Origin: Lucinisca nassula
Taxonomy: Eukaryota; Mollusca; Bivalvia; Lucinida; Lucinidae
Direction: 5' to 3'
Length of the DNA stretch: 64,000 nt
Assembly: GCA_963580285.1 (NCBI GenBank)
Contig: OY757017.1
Location: 12,784,538 to 12,848,537 of the forward strand
A program made the position numbers and the translations under genes. How positions within the stretch are numbered: position 1 is the first letter of the stretch; every line of letters starts with the position of its first letter. Below, piece by piece: positions 33,867-43,078 of the stretch. The notes under the pieces are model-generated. The model did no database searches, was not told where the DNA came from, and was given only the letters and a program-made list of their open reading frames with translations.

Positions 33867-34250
33867 TCATTCCTCGTCAGACTCCTGGTCTTCGACGTAT
33901 TCCGTCAAGGCATGATCGGGACATACGCCGGTAAACAAATCCTTTCTCAGTTTCACGGCTTGCTGGATGGATTCGCCGACATTCATGTCATGCTGTACTC
34001 TTAAAGTTTTAGCCGACTCTAGAATCTGCCTCTGAGTAGGGTCTTTTTGCAGCTGGTGATAATCCATTAAAAACCTCGCGTATTCGTGTCTTAGTCTTTT
34101 CCTGAGGGAGGGCAAGTCCTCGTTTGCTGCGCGATGATACGCTTCCTCGGGAGCATTTCCCTCTTCGAAGCTATTCACCTTGTCTTTGAAGCGCTCTGCA
34201 TTCGATTGCCTTAGAGGTTCCTTAAACCTTCTCTTCCATATTCTAGACAC
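33867..34250 (-). CDS. unknown 127-residue protein in the virus-like block
   Basis: An intact minus-strand frame of 127 codons overlapping the 3' end of the ATPase gene by about 40 bp in another phase, the tight packing seen in viral genomes. It is charged and mainly helical by composition (segments such as LRKRLRHEYARFLMDYHQLQ), with an acidic C-terminus EDQESDEE. No signal peptide or membrane segment. I do not recognise a family. Its position directly after the ATPase suggests a virion or packaging role, which is inference. Confidence 0.55.
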   Translation of the reverse strand: MSRIWKRRFKEPLRQSNAERFKDKVNSFEEGNAPEEAYHRAANEDLPSLRKRLRHEYARFLMDYHQLQKDPTQRQILESAKTLRVQHDMNVGESIQQAVKLRKDLFTGVCPDHALTEYVEDQESDEE

Positions 34251-35125
34251 TGAAGGTCTTCTGACAGTTCATCTTTGACACGTTTACCAGGGGGTCCCAT
34301 TAAGGGGTAATGCGTGTCGTTTACGTCGCTTTTCGATTCCCTGTCATCGTCGCTGTCTTTATCGTTTATATCGGACTCTTCGGATACCTCTAATTTCCGC
34401 TTTCTTTCTACCGGAAATATGTCACCGCGTAAACGATCTTGTTCGGGCGTGTTCGGTTTTAGGTCGACAATCAGGTACCCGTAAGGCTGACTCGTGGCCT
34501 GTTCGAATCGTTTCATAAACGTATAGTTAGATGCTGGGTAAATTCTTCTCGCCAAAGTCGCCACTTGTTGTCTGTCGATGGGATTATTGAAAAGGACGAG
34601 GTATTGAGTGTTCAACGCGATGTCTCTACAAGCTTTTCCTTGCGGAAATAGATTCTGCGTGAGATATACGACGGACAAGTTTCTGTGATGGCTCCCCTTG
34701 GTAAAGAGGTCGGCGATTCTTTGGTCGCATTTAGCCTCGGTCATCAAATCGTCAAAAACCAGTACGTTTCTTTTGCGGGTATCGACATACTCGGAGCTGG
34801 TCAGGTTGTCCGGTATACCGTGTACAAACTCTATCTGAGGAAGACTGCGTCGCAAGCCGTCGTACAGTCTTTGCCACTGACCAAAACACCATACGATACG
34901 CTCAGGTGGAGGGTATATGAGGTCGGATAGGAGTAACTTTCTAGTCCATTCCGTTCTACCGCTTCCACTAGGGCCAGACACCACCATAGAAAACGGATGC
35001 TGAAAGGTAATGCTATTTGGCATGTCTGATTGTGGAACTATCCCACTACCGTGCTTATTGCGTTGGTGTCTTAACAAAGCATCATGTCTGGAGAACACGA
35101 GGTTACAGTCAGAGCATTGATTCAT
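34211..35125 (-). CDS. packaging-type P-loop ATPase with N-terminal C2H2 finger (virus-like)
   Basis: 304 codons, no stop. Residues 4-25 form a C2H2 finger (C4, C7, H20, H25). The Walker A loop is GPSGSGRT at 51-58. Walker B is VLVFDD at 121-126, and a sensor-type VVYLTQN follows at about 152-158. The order fits the FtsK/HerA/A32-like ATPases that pump DNA into capsids in double-stranded DNA viruses and Polinton-like elements. The normally invariant Walker A lysine is arginine here (codon AGA), which should weaken or abolish ATP hydrolysis. The acidic tail (about 248-272) is low complexity. The start is 9 bp after the stop of the upstream glycine-rich frame, so the genes read as an operon-like row. 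Likely an endogenous relic, not a host gene. Confidence 0.7.
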   Translation of the reverse strand: MNQCSDCNLVFSRHDALLRHQRNKHGSGIVPQSDMPNSITFQHPFSMVVSGPSGSGRTEWTRKLLLSDLIYPPPERIVWCFGQWQRLYDGLRRSLPQIEFVHGIPDNLTSSEYVDTRKRNVLVFDDLMTEAKCDQRIADLFTKGSHHRNLSVVYLTQNLFPQGKACRDIALNTQYLVLFNNPIDRQQVATLARRIYPASNYTFMKRFEQATSQPYGYLIVDLKPNTPEQDRLRGDIFPVERKRKLEVSEESDINDKDSDDDRESKSDVNDTHYPLMGPPGKRVKDELSEDLQCLEYGREGLRNL

Positions 35126-35134
35126 TTTTGTTAT

Positions 35135-35700
35135 TCAATAGTTTGCAGTTGGGTCAGTCTTACAAACTTTTTCACATTTTTGACCAACACCTACACCACC
35201 ACCACCACCACCACCACCACCACCACAGCCACCACCACCACCACCACAACAACCACCACCAATGCCCAGTGCATCTCCTTTCAATTCTTTTAATACTGAT
35301 TCTGGTCCCCCTTCGTCCTGACGCGCTCACAATATAACGCCGTATAAATCTTCGCGATGTTGTCTTTCGCATACTTCTATCCGTCGTTCTGTAGCTTCTT
35401 TGGCTTCTCTTCACAACTGATGACATCTTAACCACAAACACAACTCGTCTAATATCACCAGTGTCATACACACAAATCCATACATTGTTCGCATATAGGT
35501 TCTCTCCGTTTTTAAGTGTTTTTGGATCAAATGTTCTCACAAAATTATTGGATACTGCCCCAGAAGCTGACCATGCGTGTAATTTTCTCTTCCTCAAGCG
35601 CTATATAATGTCAGAAACCTTCCCAGAGCGCGCCGTGTTTTCTCTTTGAGGATTCGTTTGAGAATGAAGTTCTTTACTACAACGTTCATGCTTTCTTCGC
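35135..35700 (-). pseudogene. broken virus-like gene(s) with a glycine-rich C-terminus
   Basis: Three minus-strand frames follow one another: a short basic frame starting near 35690; one with FVRTFDPKTLKNGENLYANN and VWICVYDTGD (about 35597-35430); and one containing EAKEATERRIEVCERQ (about 35395-35350). The last is interrupted by a TGA at about 35325 and then turns into a long Gly-rich tract encoded by a GGT repeat, with a final stop at 35135-35137. A shift near 35400 joins the last two. The plus strand of the tract is the (CCA)n microsatellite listed separately. Gly-rich tails occur in viral structural proteins, but I assign no function. Confidence 0.4.
35195..35262. repeat. (CCA)n microsatellite
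   Basis: About 20 CCA/CAC units with a few interruptions. Read on the minus strand in one frame it encodes glycine; other frames give poly-Trp or poly-His artefacts. Confidence 0.9.
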
Positions 35701-36240
35701 AGATTTCAAAACGAGGCTGTCATTTGTTCACAGCATAAGTCGGATATTAATAACAACCAATCGGTATGTGTCGTAGTCATTGTTAACATAGATTTTACTT
35801 ACTAGAGTTCATTGTCTGATAGGAGAGCGAAGGTCGGGTATGTCGTTTTAAACTTTTCGCATTCAATTAGAGTTTGAAGCAATATGCGTTTTAGGTGTAT
35901 GTGTGCGTTTATAGGTGTATGCGTGTACTTGGTGGCTATTTTTAGAAATAAACGTCAGTTACTCTATTTAGCCTCACTCATGGGTTGACCTTCATGATGC
36001 CGTTAGTTTAGAAACAAACGTCATTTACTATAAATAGACTCATTGAACCTCTTTTAACGTGCACCCACATCATGTTTTTTGAGGAACCACCTCTAACAAA
36101 CGCCAAGAACTTATGCGTTACGAGCCTCCTCACCGAGGCGAGATCCCGAAACCTTTATTTTATTTAATGATCCGCCTCAACGCGCATTTGGGTGTATGGA
36201 TGTTTGTATGTATGGATGTTTGTAATCTGCCTTAAATTGG
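35701..36240. other. intergenic, degenerate FB1 remnant
   Basis: No gene. About 36045-36140 keeps pieces of the FB1 family (CTCACCGAGGCGAGATCC). Confidence 0.4.
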
Positions 36241-36244
36241 GAGT

Positions 36245-36470
36245 TAAGGTACTGTTAGTACTTTGATTTTTTTAGGGGGGGGGGGGGGGTTCTCGATATA
36301 AGAATTTATGGTGTTTTTGTACTTTGATTTTTCCTTTCTCAATATTTGAGGTGTTTTTAGTAATTTGATTTTTTCGCAAGATTTGGGGTACCGTTGGTAC
36401 TTTGATTTTTTCGTTGCGCGCCTGGTATACTTTATCAACGACATTTGAGAGTTCAACGTTCAAGCATGGC
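36245..36470. repeat. tandem GTACTTTGATTTTT repeat
   Basis: About four imperfect units of around 60 bp. One more unit is at 37340, after the SINE-B. A run of 15 G sits in the first unit. Confidence 0.7.
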
Positions 36471-36570
36471 AAAACTATTCCATGTTTTAGGGTAAGCAGG
36501 TTCCGGATTTCTTTTTTCAAAGAATTTTGAAATTATAAATATTTTTTTTATAATGCTATTATGTAGAAGT

Positions 36571-36823
36571 TGGGCCTCCGTGGCCTAATGGATAAGAGCG
36601 CTGACTCTTAGTCATTAGGTCCCTCACCGCCGTGGGTTCGAGCCTCGCTCGGGTCACGTGTGAGACGCCAAGTTCTGCAACGGAAGGTCAGGTGGTTTTT
36701 CTCCGGGTACTCCGGTTTTCGCCCACCTATGATTAACGATTGGCTCGATATGAGTGAAATAATCTTGAAAGGGCCGTAAAACCCAAAACAAACAAACAAA
36801 CAAAAAAAAAAAAAAAAATAATA
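36571..36823 (+). mobile_element. SINE-A copy
   Basis: GGGCCTCCGTGGCCTAATGG head, CAAACAAACAAAC tail. Flanks ATTATGTA(G/C)AAGT at 36558-36570 and 36824-36836. Confidence 0.92.
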
Positions 36824-36993
36824 ATTATGTACAAGTCGTGGCCAAGTGGTAAGTATGATGCAGTACGAATCTCAGTAAAACTATATCTCCCAATGTAAAA
36901 TCCCAACTGAAGGCGACTAACCTAAAACAAGGACCAGTCTAAAATTAAAAGTGCAGTCACGTCTCACTGCGATTTGAAAGACTATACACGATA

Positions 36994-37311
36994 TTTGTTT
37001 GTTTGTTTGATTTGAGGTTTAGCGTCCCCGTCAACACTGTAAAGGTCATTCTGGAAACGTTGTTTCCAATTTTGTGGGACTTTTACCCGACATTGAGATG
37101 AAATGACATCCCAAGCCCTGCCGCCCAATGGAACCAATAGGGTTTATAAGCATGGACGGGCCGACTCGCACTGCTTTATCCTGGTCAGGCTTAGATCCTC
37201 TAAGCGGTTTACCAGTACTCGTTTGCGGGTCGGTTTCAGCTCTGCGTGGAAGCATCACGCAGCCCATATATTTCTTCAAGCCCCGATGGGCGCCCCCCCC
37301 CCCCCCCCCTG
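36994..37311 (-). mobile_element. SINE-B with 10-bp target duplication and a C run
   Basis: Flanks ATACACGATA (36984-36993, 37312-37321). The minus-strand 5' end carries about 18 C/G expanded from the usual GCGGGGGC. Confidence 0.92.
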
Positions 37312-37394
37312 ATACACGATAACGTAGATCTTCGGTACTGATGGTACTTTGATTTTTAACATGTCTTTGAGGGACGGGCAGCCTTAGAACCATA

Positions 37395-37480
37395 CCAGTA
37401 CTCGAGTGCGGTCGGATTCAGCGAGGAAGCTTCGCGCAGCCCCATCTATTTATTCAAGCCCCGATGGGTGGGGCGGGGGT
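37395..37480 (-). repeat. SINE-B 5' fragment
   Basis: Only the CCAGTACTCGAGTGCGG to GCCCCGATGGG segment. Confidence 0.7.
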
Positions 37481-37794
37481 GGACTGTGCTCGTGCACTTG
37501 ACAAGCAGAATCTTCATAATCAGACGCCACAGAAAGCGATGTCTGATCAGACCTACTGTGCTCGCTTAAAGTTAAACGAACTATTCGATTCTCAGTTCAG
37601 GACTATTTTCCCAACCCACACTCAGAGACGTTCACCCACCAGTACTCTCTGTGCTTTGATTTATTTTGGTCCGCCCGGGTACCCCGAAAGTATACAGTTC
37701 ATTAACTGTATTGATTTTGTATATAGATCTGACAAGTCGATACACGCAGTGGAGAGCTGCTAATGGGCCGTTTTGGCTATTTTGTGGGAATATA

Positions 37795-37935
37795 AGAATC
37801 TTATATGGGTGTGAGGGGTGCATTGAAAAATCCGTCCCAAGGGTCACTGTCCGGCATCACGAGGCTTGCCGAGTGATGCCGGACAGTGATCCCGAGGGAC
37901 GGATTTTTCTATCCACCCCTCACACCCATATTGGA
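37795..37935. repeat. long foldback with about 50-bp arms
   Basis: GGTGTGAGGGGTG...AAAAATCCGTCCC...CACTGTCCGGCATCAC is followed by a short GAGGCTTGCCGA loop and the inverse arm GTGATGCCGGACAGTG...GGGACGGATTTTT...CACCCCTCACACC. Few mismatches. Confidence 0.9.
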
Positions 37936-38287
37936 TTCTTTTTCTTGCATACCTTCCATTTCTATTGCGAATTTTTAATGCTGCTGTCACTTCGGTTACC
38001 GACGTCGGCCATTTTGTGATGACACAACAGGAATGTTTAGTGACGTCACGCATGACGACGCAACGCATGAGGTCGTAATCAACCAGTGCATTTATCAAAC
38101 ACGCGATAATATTCAATTTGGGGTCGGAACACCAGGGTCAGAACATAAATTTCTATCCCAGGGTAAAATCACGGATTTCCTTGTCCGGTGGGCAAGAAAG
38201 AAACTTTCCTTTTGGCTTTCCGCTTGGGATGTTTTACTTTTATATCGGTGTTTTCTTCCCCCTTGGTGTCTTGGATGGGAGGTGTAT

Positions 38288-38520
38288 GAGCCGCGCCAAG
38301 CGAATTTGTGTCTCCGAGCATTCCGGCATGACAAATTTTAACTGCCCTTGCCCAGCCATTCAGAGGGGCCAGGGATATGGCTTTCTGTCTGAAGGTTCCT
38401 CTTGATTCACTGCTTGTATGAGCGAGCAGCGAAGGTTCTGGCGAGACTGCGCGGATGCGCAGGCTCGCCTTAACCTTCGCTGCTCGCATAGGCGATAAGT
38501 ACCAAAATCCCTTGACGGGG
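38288..38520. repeat. FB4 repeat with hairpin, second copy
   Basis: Same as 32036-32276. Hairpin loop ACTGCGCGGATGCGCAG. Confidence 0.85.
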
Positions 38521-38569
38521 CCCGTATGGTAACTGTATCGATTCCTGATCATTGTCTTCATTTATTTCG

Positions 38570-38750
38570 AGCAATGGTTAATCAGAGGTGGTCGAAAACT
38601 AGAGAACCCACAGAAAAACCACCTGATCTTCCATTGCAGAACATGGCGTCTCACATGTGACCCAAGCAAGGCTCGAGCCCACAACGGTGAGAGACTAATG
38701 ATAAAGGAGACAGCGCTCAAAGCTTACTTACCAGGCCGCGGAGACACGTG
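38570..38750 (-). repeat. degenerate SINE-A
   Basis: Recognisable by AGAAAAACCACCTGATC, ACATGTGACCCAAGCAAGG and CCAGGCCGCGGAGAC. Strongly mutated. Confidence 0.7.
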
Positions 38751-38789
38751 CACCACTGATAACACAGATATGTGCATCGATCTATAAAG

Positions 38790-39284
38790 TACAGTGAAAT
38801 TCCGCTGTTAAGACCACAAAAAAAAGGACAAAATATGTTTTAAAAGCATATTCAGACGGTTTCAGTTTCGTTTTCTTTGTGTTTTCTATATTCAGTGTGC
38901 TCTAGTGGGAGACCAGCTTTGGGGCTGATCAAAAGTCGGCCATAAAAAGGCTCCATGCTCTGCATCATAGTATAGTTTATATTTTCTTGTCCTTTGGGAT
39001 CATTGATTCTATTGTGGAATTTTAAAAATATTTTAGGGTCACTGATGAGGCCGAAATGGCCGAACCTAGCTAGTCTGGCCCAGAAAACATGTACACTACA
39101 TATTTTCCAGTTCTGTAGTGTATTCCTTGCTTCCAAAGGATAACCCTTTCTAGAACATATTAAAGACTGTTCAAAAGTGGTCTTGAACAGTCCTAGATAC
39201 CACATTTGGGACTGTTCAAAAAAGGTCTTAAAGACCACTTTTGAACAGTCCCAAAGGTGCTCTTAATATAGGAATTTTACTGTA
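38790..39284. mobile_element. Tigger-like MITE (TACAGT...ACTGTA)
   Basis: TACAGTGAAATTCCGCTG left end and ATAGGAATTTTACTGTA right end, with TA at both termini. Inner part has GGTCTTAAAGACC and CTTTTGAACAGTCCCAAAGG foldback. Confidence 0.8.
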
Positions 39285-39534
39285 TGATAGGAGACATCTC
39301 TCTTTGCTCTAGGGATAACTTTGGGTACACGTACGCTTCATGCAAACAGCGAAGATTCTGATCAGGCAACGTAGATGCGCAGGCTGATCTGCGCCGGTTG
39401 ACTGCCCATGTATTTCTCATAAAACAGCGCACATCTCTTCTTTGGTTACATTTTGTTTTGAAACTAGAAAGGATAACAGGCGTTCTTCTATTCCTCGTTG
39501 TCGGAGAAATACTTCTTTGTTTGTTTAAAGACAT

Positions 39535-39771
39535 TTTTTTTTTTTTTTTTGTTTTGGTTTTATTGCCCCTTCAAGATTATTTCACTTATATCGAGCCGAT
39601 CGTTAATCAGAGGTGGGCGAAAACCGGAGTACCCAGAGTAAAACCACCTGACCCTCCGTTACAGAACTTGGCGTCCCAAATGTGATCCGAGCCAGGCTCG
39701 AACCTACAGCAGTGAGAGACCTAATGATTAAGAGTCAGCGCCCTTATCCACTAGGCCACGGAGGCCCGTCC
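39535..39771 (-). mobile_element. SINE-A with 8-bp flanking repeat
   Basis: AAAGACAT at 39527-39534 and 39772-39779. Minus-strand head GGGCCTCCGTGGCCTAGTGG. Confidence 0.9.
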
Positions 39772-39779
39772 AAAGACAT

Positions 39780-40120
39780 GTTTTAGAAAATATGAGCACC
39801 TGGGTCTCGTTGTTCCAAGTGTCATTAGCTTGTTCTGGAAAGCGCTCTTACTTTTTCTGGAAACGTCAGAAGCTTTTGCAATACAGTTTTTCAATAAAAA
39901 TATAAGTGCATCCGTCGCTGTTTTATCAGTATGTTAACAAAGGGATTCGTTTGCTTTGAACAATGTTAAATGAGTAGACCCGATTGGGAAGAAATAAACT
40001 ATAACTCTTGTGCTGCTGAATAAATTAATTTCTGAGATGACCACGAACTGAATGACAGTGAAGACACTGATAAGATGGCTTCCACAGATGCAATCTGATC
40101 TGTATCTACACTATTAAATT
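39780..40120. other. intergenic, nothing recognised
   Basis: No supportable feature. Confidence 0.45.
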
Positions 40121-40166
40121 CTATAAGAAGGCTTGAGCGACCATTGAAGACTCAGATCAGCCTGCG

Positions 40167-40408
40167 CATATGCACAGTCTGATCAGGGTCTGCGCTGATC
40201 GCATGTACCTACTATATGCTAATATCTATGCAAAGAGACATAAGCAAAAGGTCTTGTCATAGTGGATGGGTGACTAGGTTAATTTGACATATGCACAGTC
40301 TGATCAGGGTCTGCGCTGATCGCATGTACCTACTATATGCTAATATCTATGCAAAGAGACATAAGCAAAAGGTCTTGTCATAGTGGATGGGTGACTAGGT
40401 TAATTTGA
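40167..40408. repeat. 121-bp tandem duplication
   Basis: 40167-40287 repeated at 40288-40408, essentially identical. It carries CTGATCAGGGTCTGCGCTGA. Confidence 0.96.
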
Positions 40409-40729
40409 GTCTCTGCTGGTCGCACCGGTCTTATTGTAGGTTTTGTCATGCGGCAGCTCATTATTATAAATGAAGTATGATCACTCATTTATTAACAAGG
40501 AAACTCTCAGAACAGACTGTATGAATGCAGAGACTGGTCTGAGTATTTGCTGATCGCATATTTCATCTTTCAGGTTTTGCCATGCGTTGACATACATGTC
40601 AAAATATATAATAATTATGTTATTGTTTTAAAAATAATTTTTATTATCAACAAGATTAAACCGTTCAAAAATCAACCAAAGCAAAAGTGGCAGAATAACT
40701 GCGTTCATATATCAAAATATGCATGCTCA

Positions 40730-41310
40730 TATGGGGTACCGTTTTACAATTAATCCATATTTATAGATATCCATAATTTGATTTATTGATATCCATAATT
40801 CGAATTATGGATATCCATAAACCAGCCGAGTAATGCATATCCATAATTCGAATTATGGCTATCCACAAATCGAATTATGGATATTTATAAATCGGGCTGA
40901 ATGAATGATATCCATATTATGAATTATGGATATCCATAATCCGCCGCAAAAGCCTTTGGTTTCAGTCATTATTTATTGTATTTATTTGCAAAGATGAATT
41001 ATGGATATCCATAAATCGAATTATTGATATCCATTATGAATATCTATAATTCGAATTAATGATATCCATAATTCGAATTGTGGGGTATCCATAAATAGAT
41101 CTGAATTAATAATATCCATAAATCGAAATGTGGATATCCATAATCAGATTTATGGACATCCATAATTCGTTTTAATGATATCCATAAATCAGCCGAATAA
41201 TGGATATCCATAATTCGAATTTTGGATATCCAGGATATCCATTAATCGATTAATGGATATCCATAAATAATTATGGATATCTATAAATAGGGAATAAATA
41301 GTAAAATGGC
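40730..41310. mobile_element. TGGATATCCA palindrome-array element (unit 1)
   Basis: Left end GGGGTACCGTTTTACAATT; right end AATAGTAAAATGGCGCCC. Array of ATGGATATCCAT with a unique central spacer (CCGCAAAAGCCTTTGG), the same spacer type as at 28216. Confidence 0.8.
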
Positions 41311-41869
41311 GCCCAATATGCCCGCACCTCAAAAATGCATGTGCTTGCAAACGTATCCATCTAAGGATATGAAGTTCATCCATTTAAGGATATGAAATTC
41401 AGTATGCGCACAAGAAAAGGCACCGGTTAGAATATATGACCAGCGTAAATCTGTATATTTTGATGAGACTCGTCGACAATGGCTAGAGCTGTCTGTAGTT
41501 CCTGGCACATCAGTGAAGTAGAACGTGAAGACATCTACCATGATGGAACTTCGATGGCTCGCACCGGTCTTATTGTAGGTTTTGTCATGCGGCAGCTCAT
41601 TATTATAAATGAAGTATGATCACTCATTTATTAACAAGGAAACTCTCAGAACAGACTGTATGAATGCAGAGACTGGTCTGAGTATTTGCTGATCGCATAT
41701 TTCATCTTTCAGGTTTTGCCATGCGTTGACATACATGTCAAAATATATAATAATTATGTTATTGTTTTATAAATAATTTTTATCATCAACAAGATTAAAC
41801 CGTTCAAAAATCAACCAAAGCAAAAGTGGCAGAATAACTGCGTTCATATATCAAAATATGCATGCTCAT

Positions 41870-42450
41870 ATGGGGTACCGTTTTACAATTAATCCATATT
41901 TATAGATATCCATAATTTGATTTATTGATATCCATAATTCGAATTATGGATATCCATAAACCAGCCGAGTAATGCATATCCATAATTCGAATTATGGCTA
42001 TCCACAAATCGAATTATGGATATTTATAAATCGGGCTGAATGAATGATATCCATATTATGAATTATGGATATCCATAATCCGCCGCAAAAGCCTTTGGTT
42101 TCAGTCATTATTTATTGTATTTATTTGCAAAGATGAATTATGGATATCCATAAATCGAATTATTGATATCCATTATGAATATCTATAATTCGAATTAATG
42201 ATATCCATAATTCGAATTGTGGGGTATCCATAAATAGATCTGAATTAATGATATCCATAAATCGAAATGTGGATATCCATAATCAGATTTATGGACATCC
42301 ATAATTCGTTTTAATGATATCCATAAATCAGCCGAATAATGGATATCCATAATTCGAATTTTGGATATCCAGGATATCCATTAATCGATTAATGGATATC
42401 CATAAATAATTATGGATATCTATAAATAGGGAATAAATAGTAAAATGGCG
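41870..42450. mobile_element. TGGATATCCA palindrome-array element (unit 2)
   Basis: Near-identical to the copy at 40730. Confidence 0.8.
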
Positions 42451-42698
42451 CCCAATATGCCCGCACCTCAAAAATGCATGTGCTTGCAAACGTATCCATC
42501 TAAGGATATGAAGTTCATCCATTTAAGGATATGAAATTCAGTATGCGCACAAGAAAAGGCACCGGTTAGAATATATGACCAGCGTAAATCTGTATATTTT
42601 TATGAGACTCGTCGACAATGGCTAGAGCTGTCTGTAGTTCCTGGCACATCAGTGAAGTAGAACGTGAAGACATCTACCATGATGGAACTTCGATGGCT

Positions 42699-42988
42699 CG
42701 AACACCGATGGCTCGATCTCATTCTTGAATTATTTCCCATAACTGCAGATATTGGTATTTGGGATTACGTAGGTAGTCTTTTCTTATTTTATCTCGAAAA
42801 TTATGTTGTGAGTACTCATTAGAATTGCCTCGAAGAGTCGATTCTAATGAGTACACACAATATATCTTAATACAAAGAAAATCGAAAATGATTCACCCGC
42901 CAGTTGCTGGCACGCACTGCCTGTTTCGAACAAGATTTCATGGTGAAAAGGTGTTGGAGCCATTGAAGTCCGACTATATAGGGTGTAT
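42699..42988. mobile_element. pogo-like MITE with FB1 hairpin
   Basis: Left CGAACACCGATGGCTCGATC; right GAGCCATTGAAGTCCGACTAT, as in the copy at 59057. The central hairpin at 42795-42870 is the variant ATTAGAATTGCCTC/GAGTCGATTCTAAT. Confidence 0.7.
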
Positions 42989-43078
42989 AGACATTGATCA
43001 AACATGCCAACATGTACATTTTCCTGTGCTCATGCTCATTAAACCATATTCATTCTTGTTTATATTGTTGTTGTTTTT

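Larger units (their letters stand above)
40421..42698. repeat. 1,139-bp tandem duplication
   Basis: Unit 1 is 40421-41559 and unit 2 is 41560-42698. I saw only a handful of single-base differences. Each unit includes a whole palindrome-array element. Recent, or an unresolved allelic duplication of the assembly. Confidence 0.95.
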
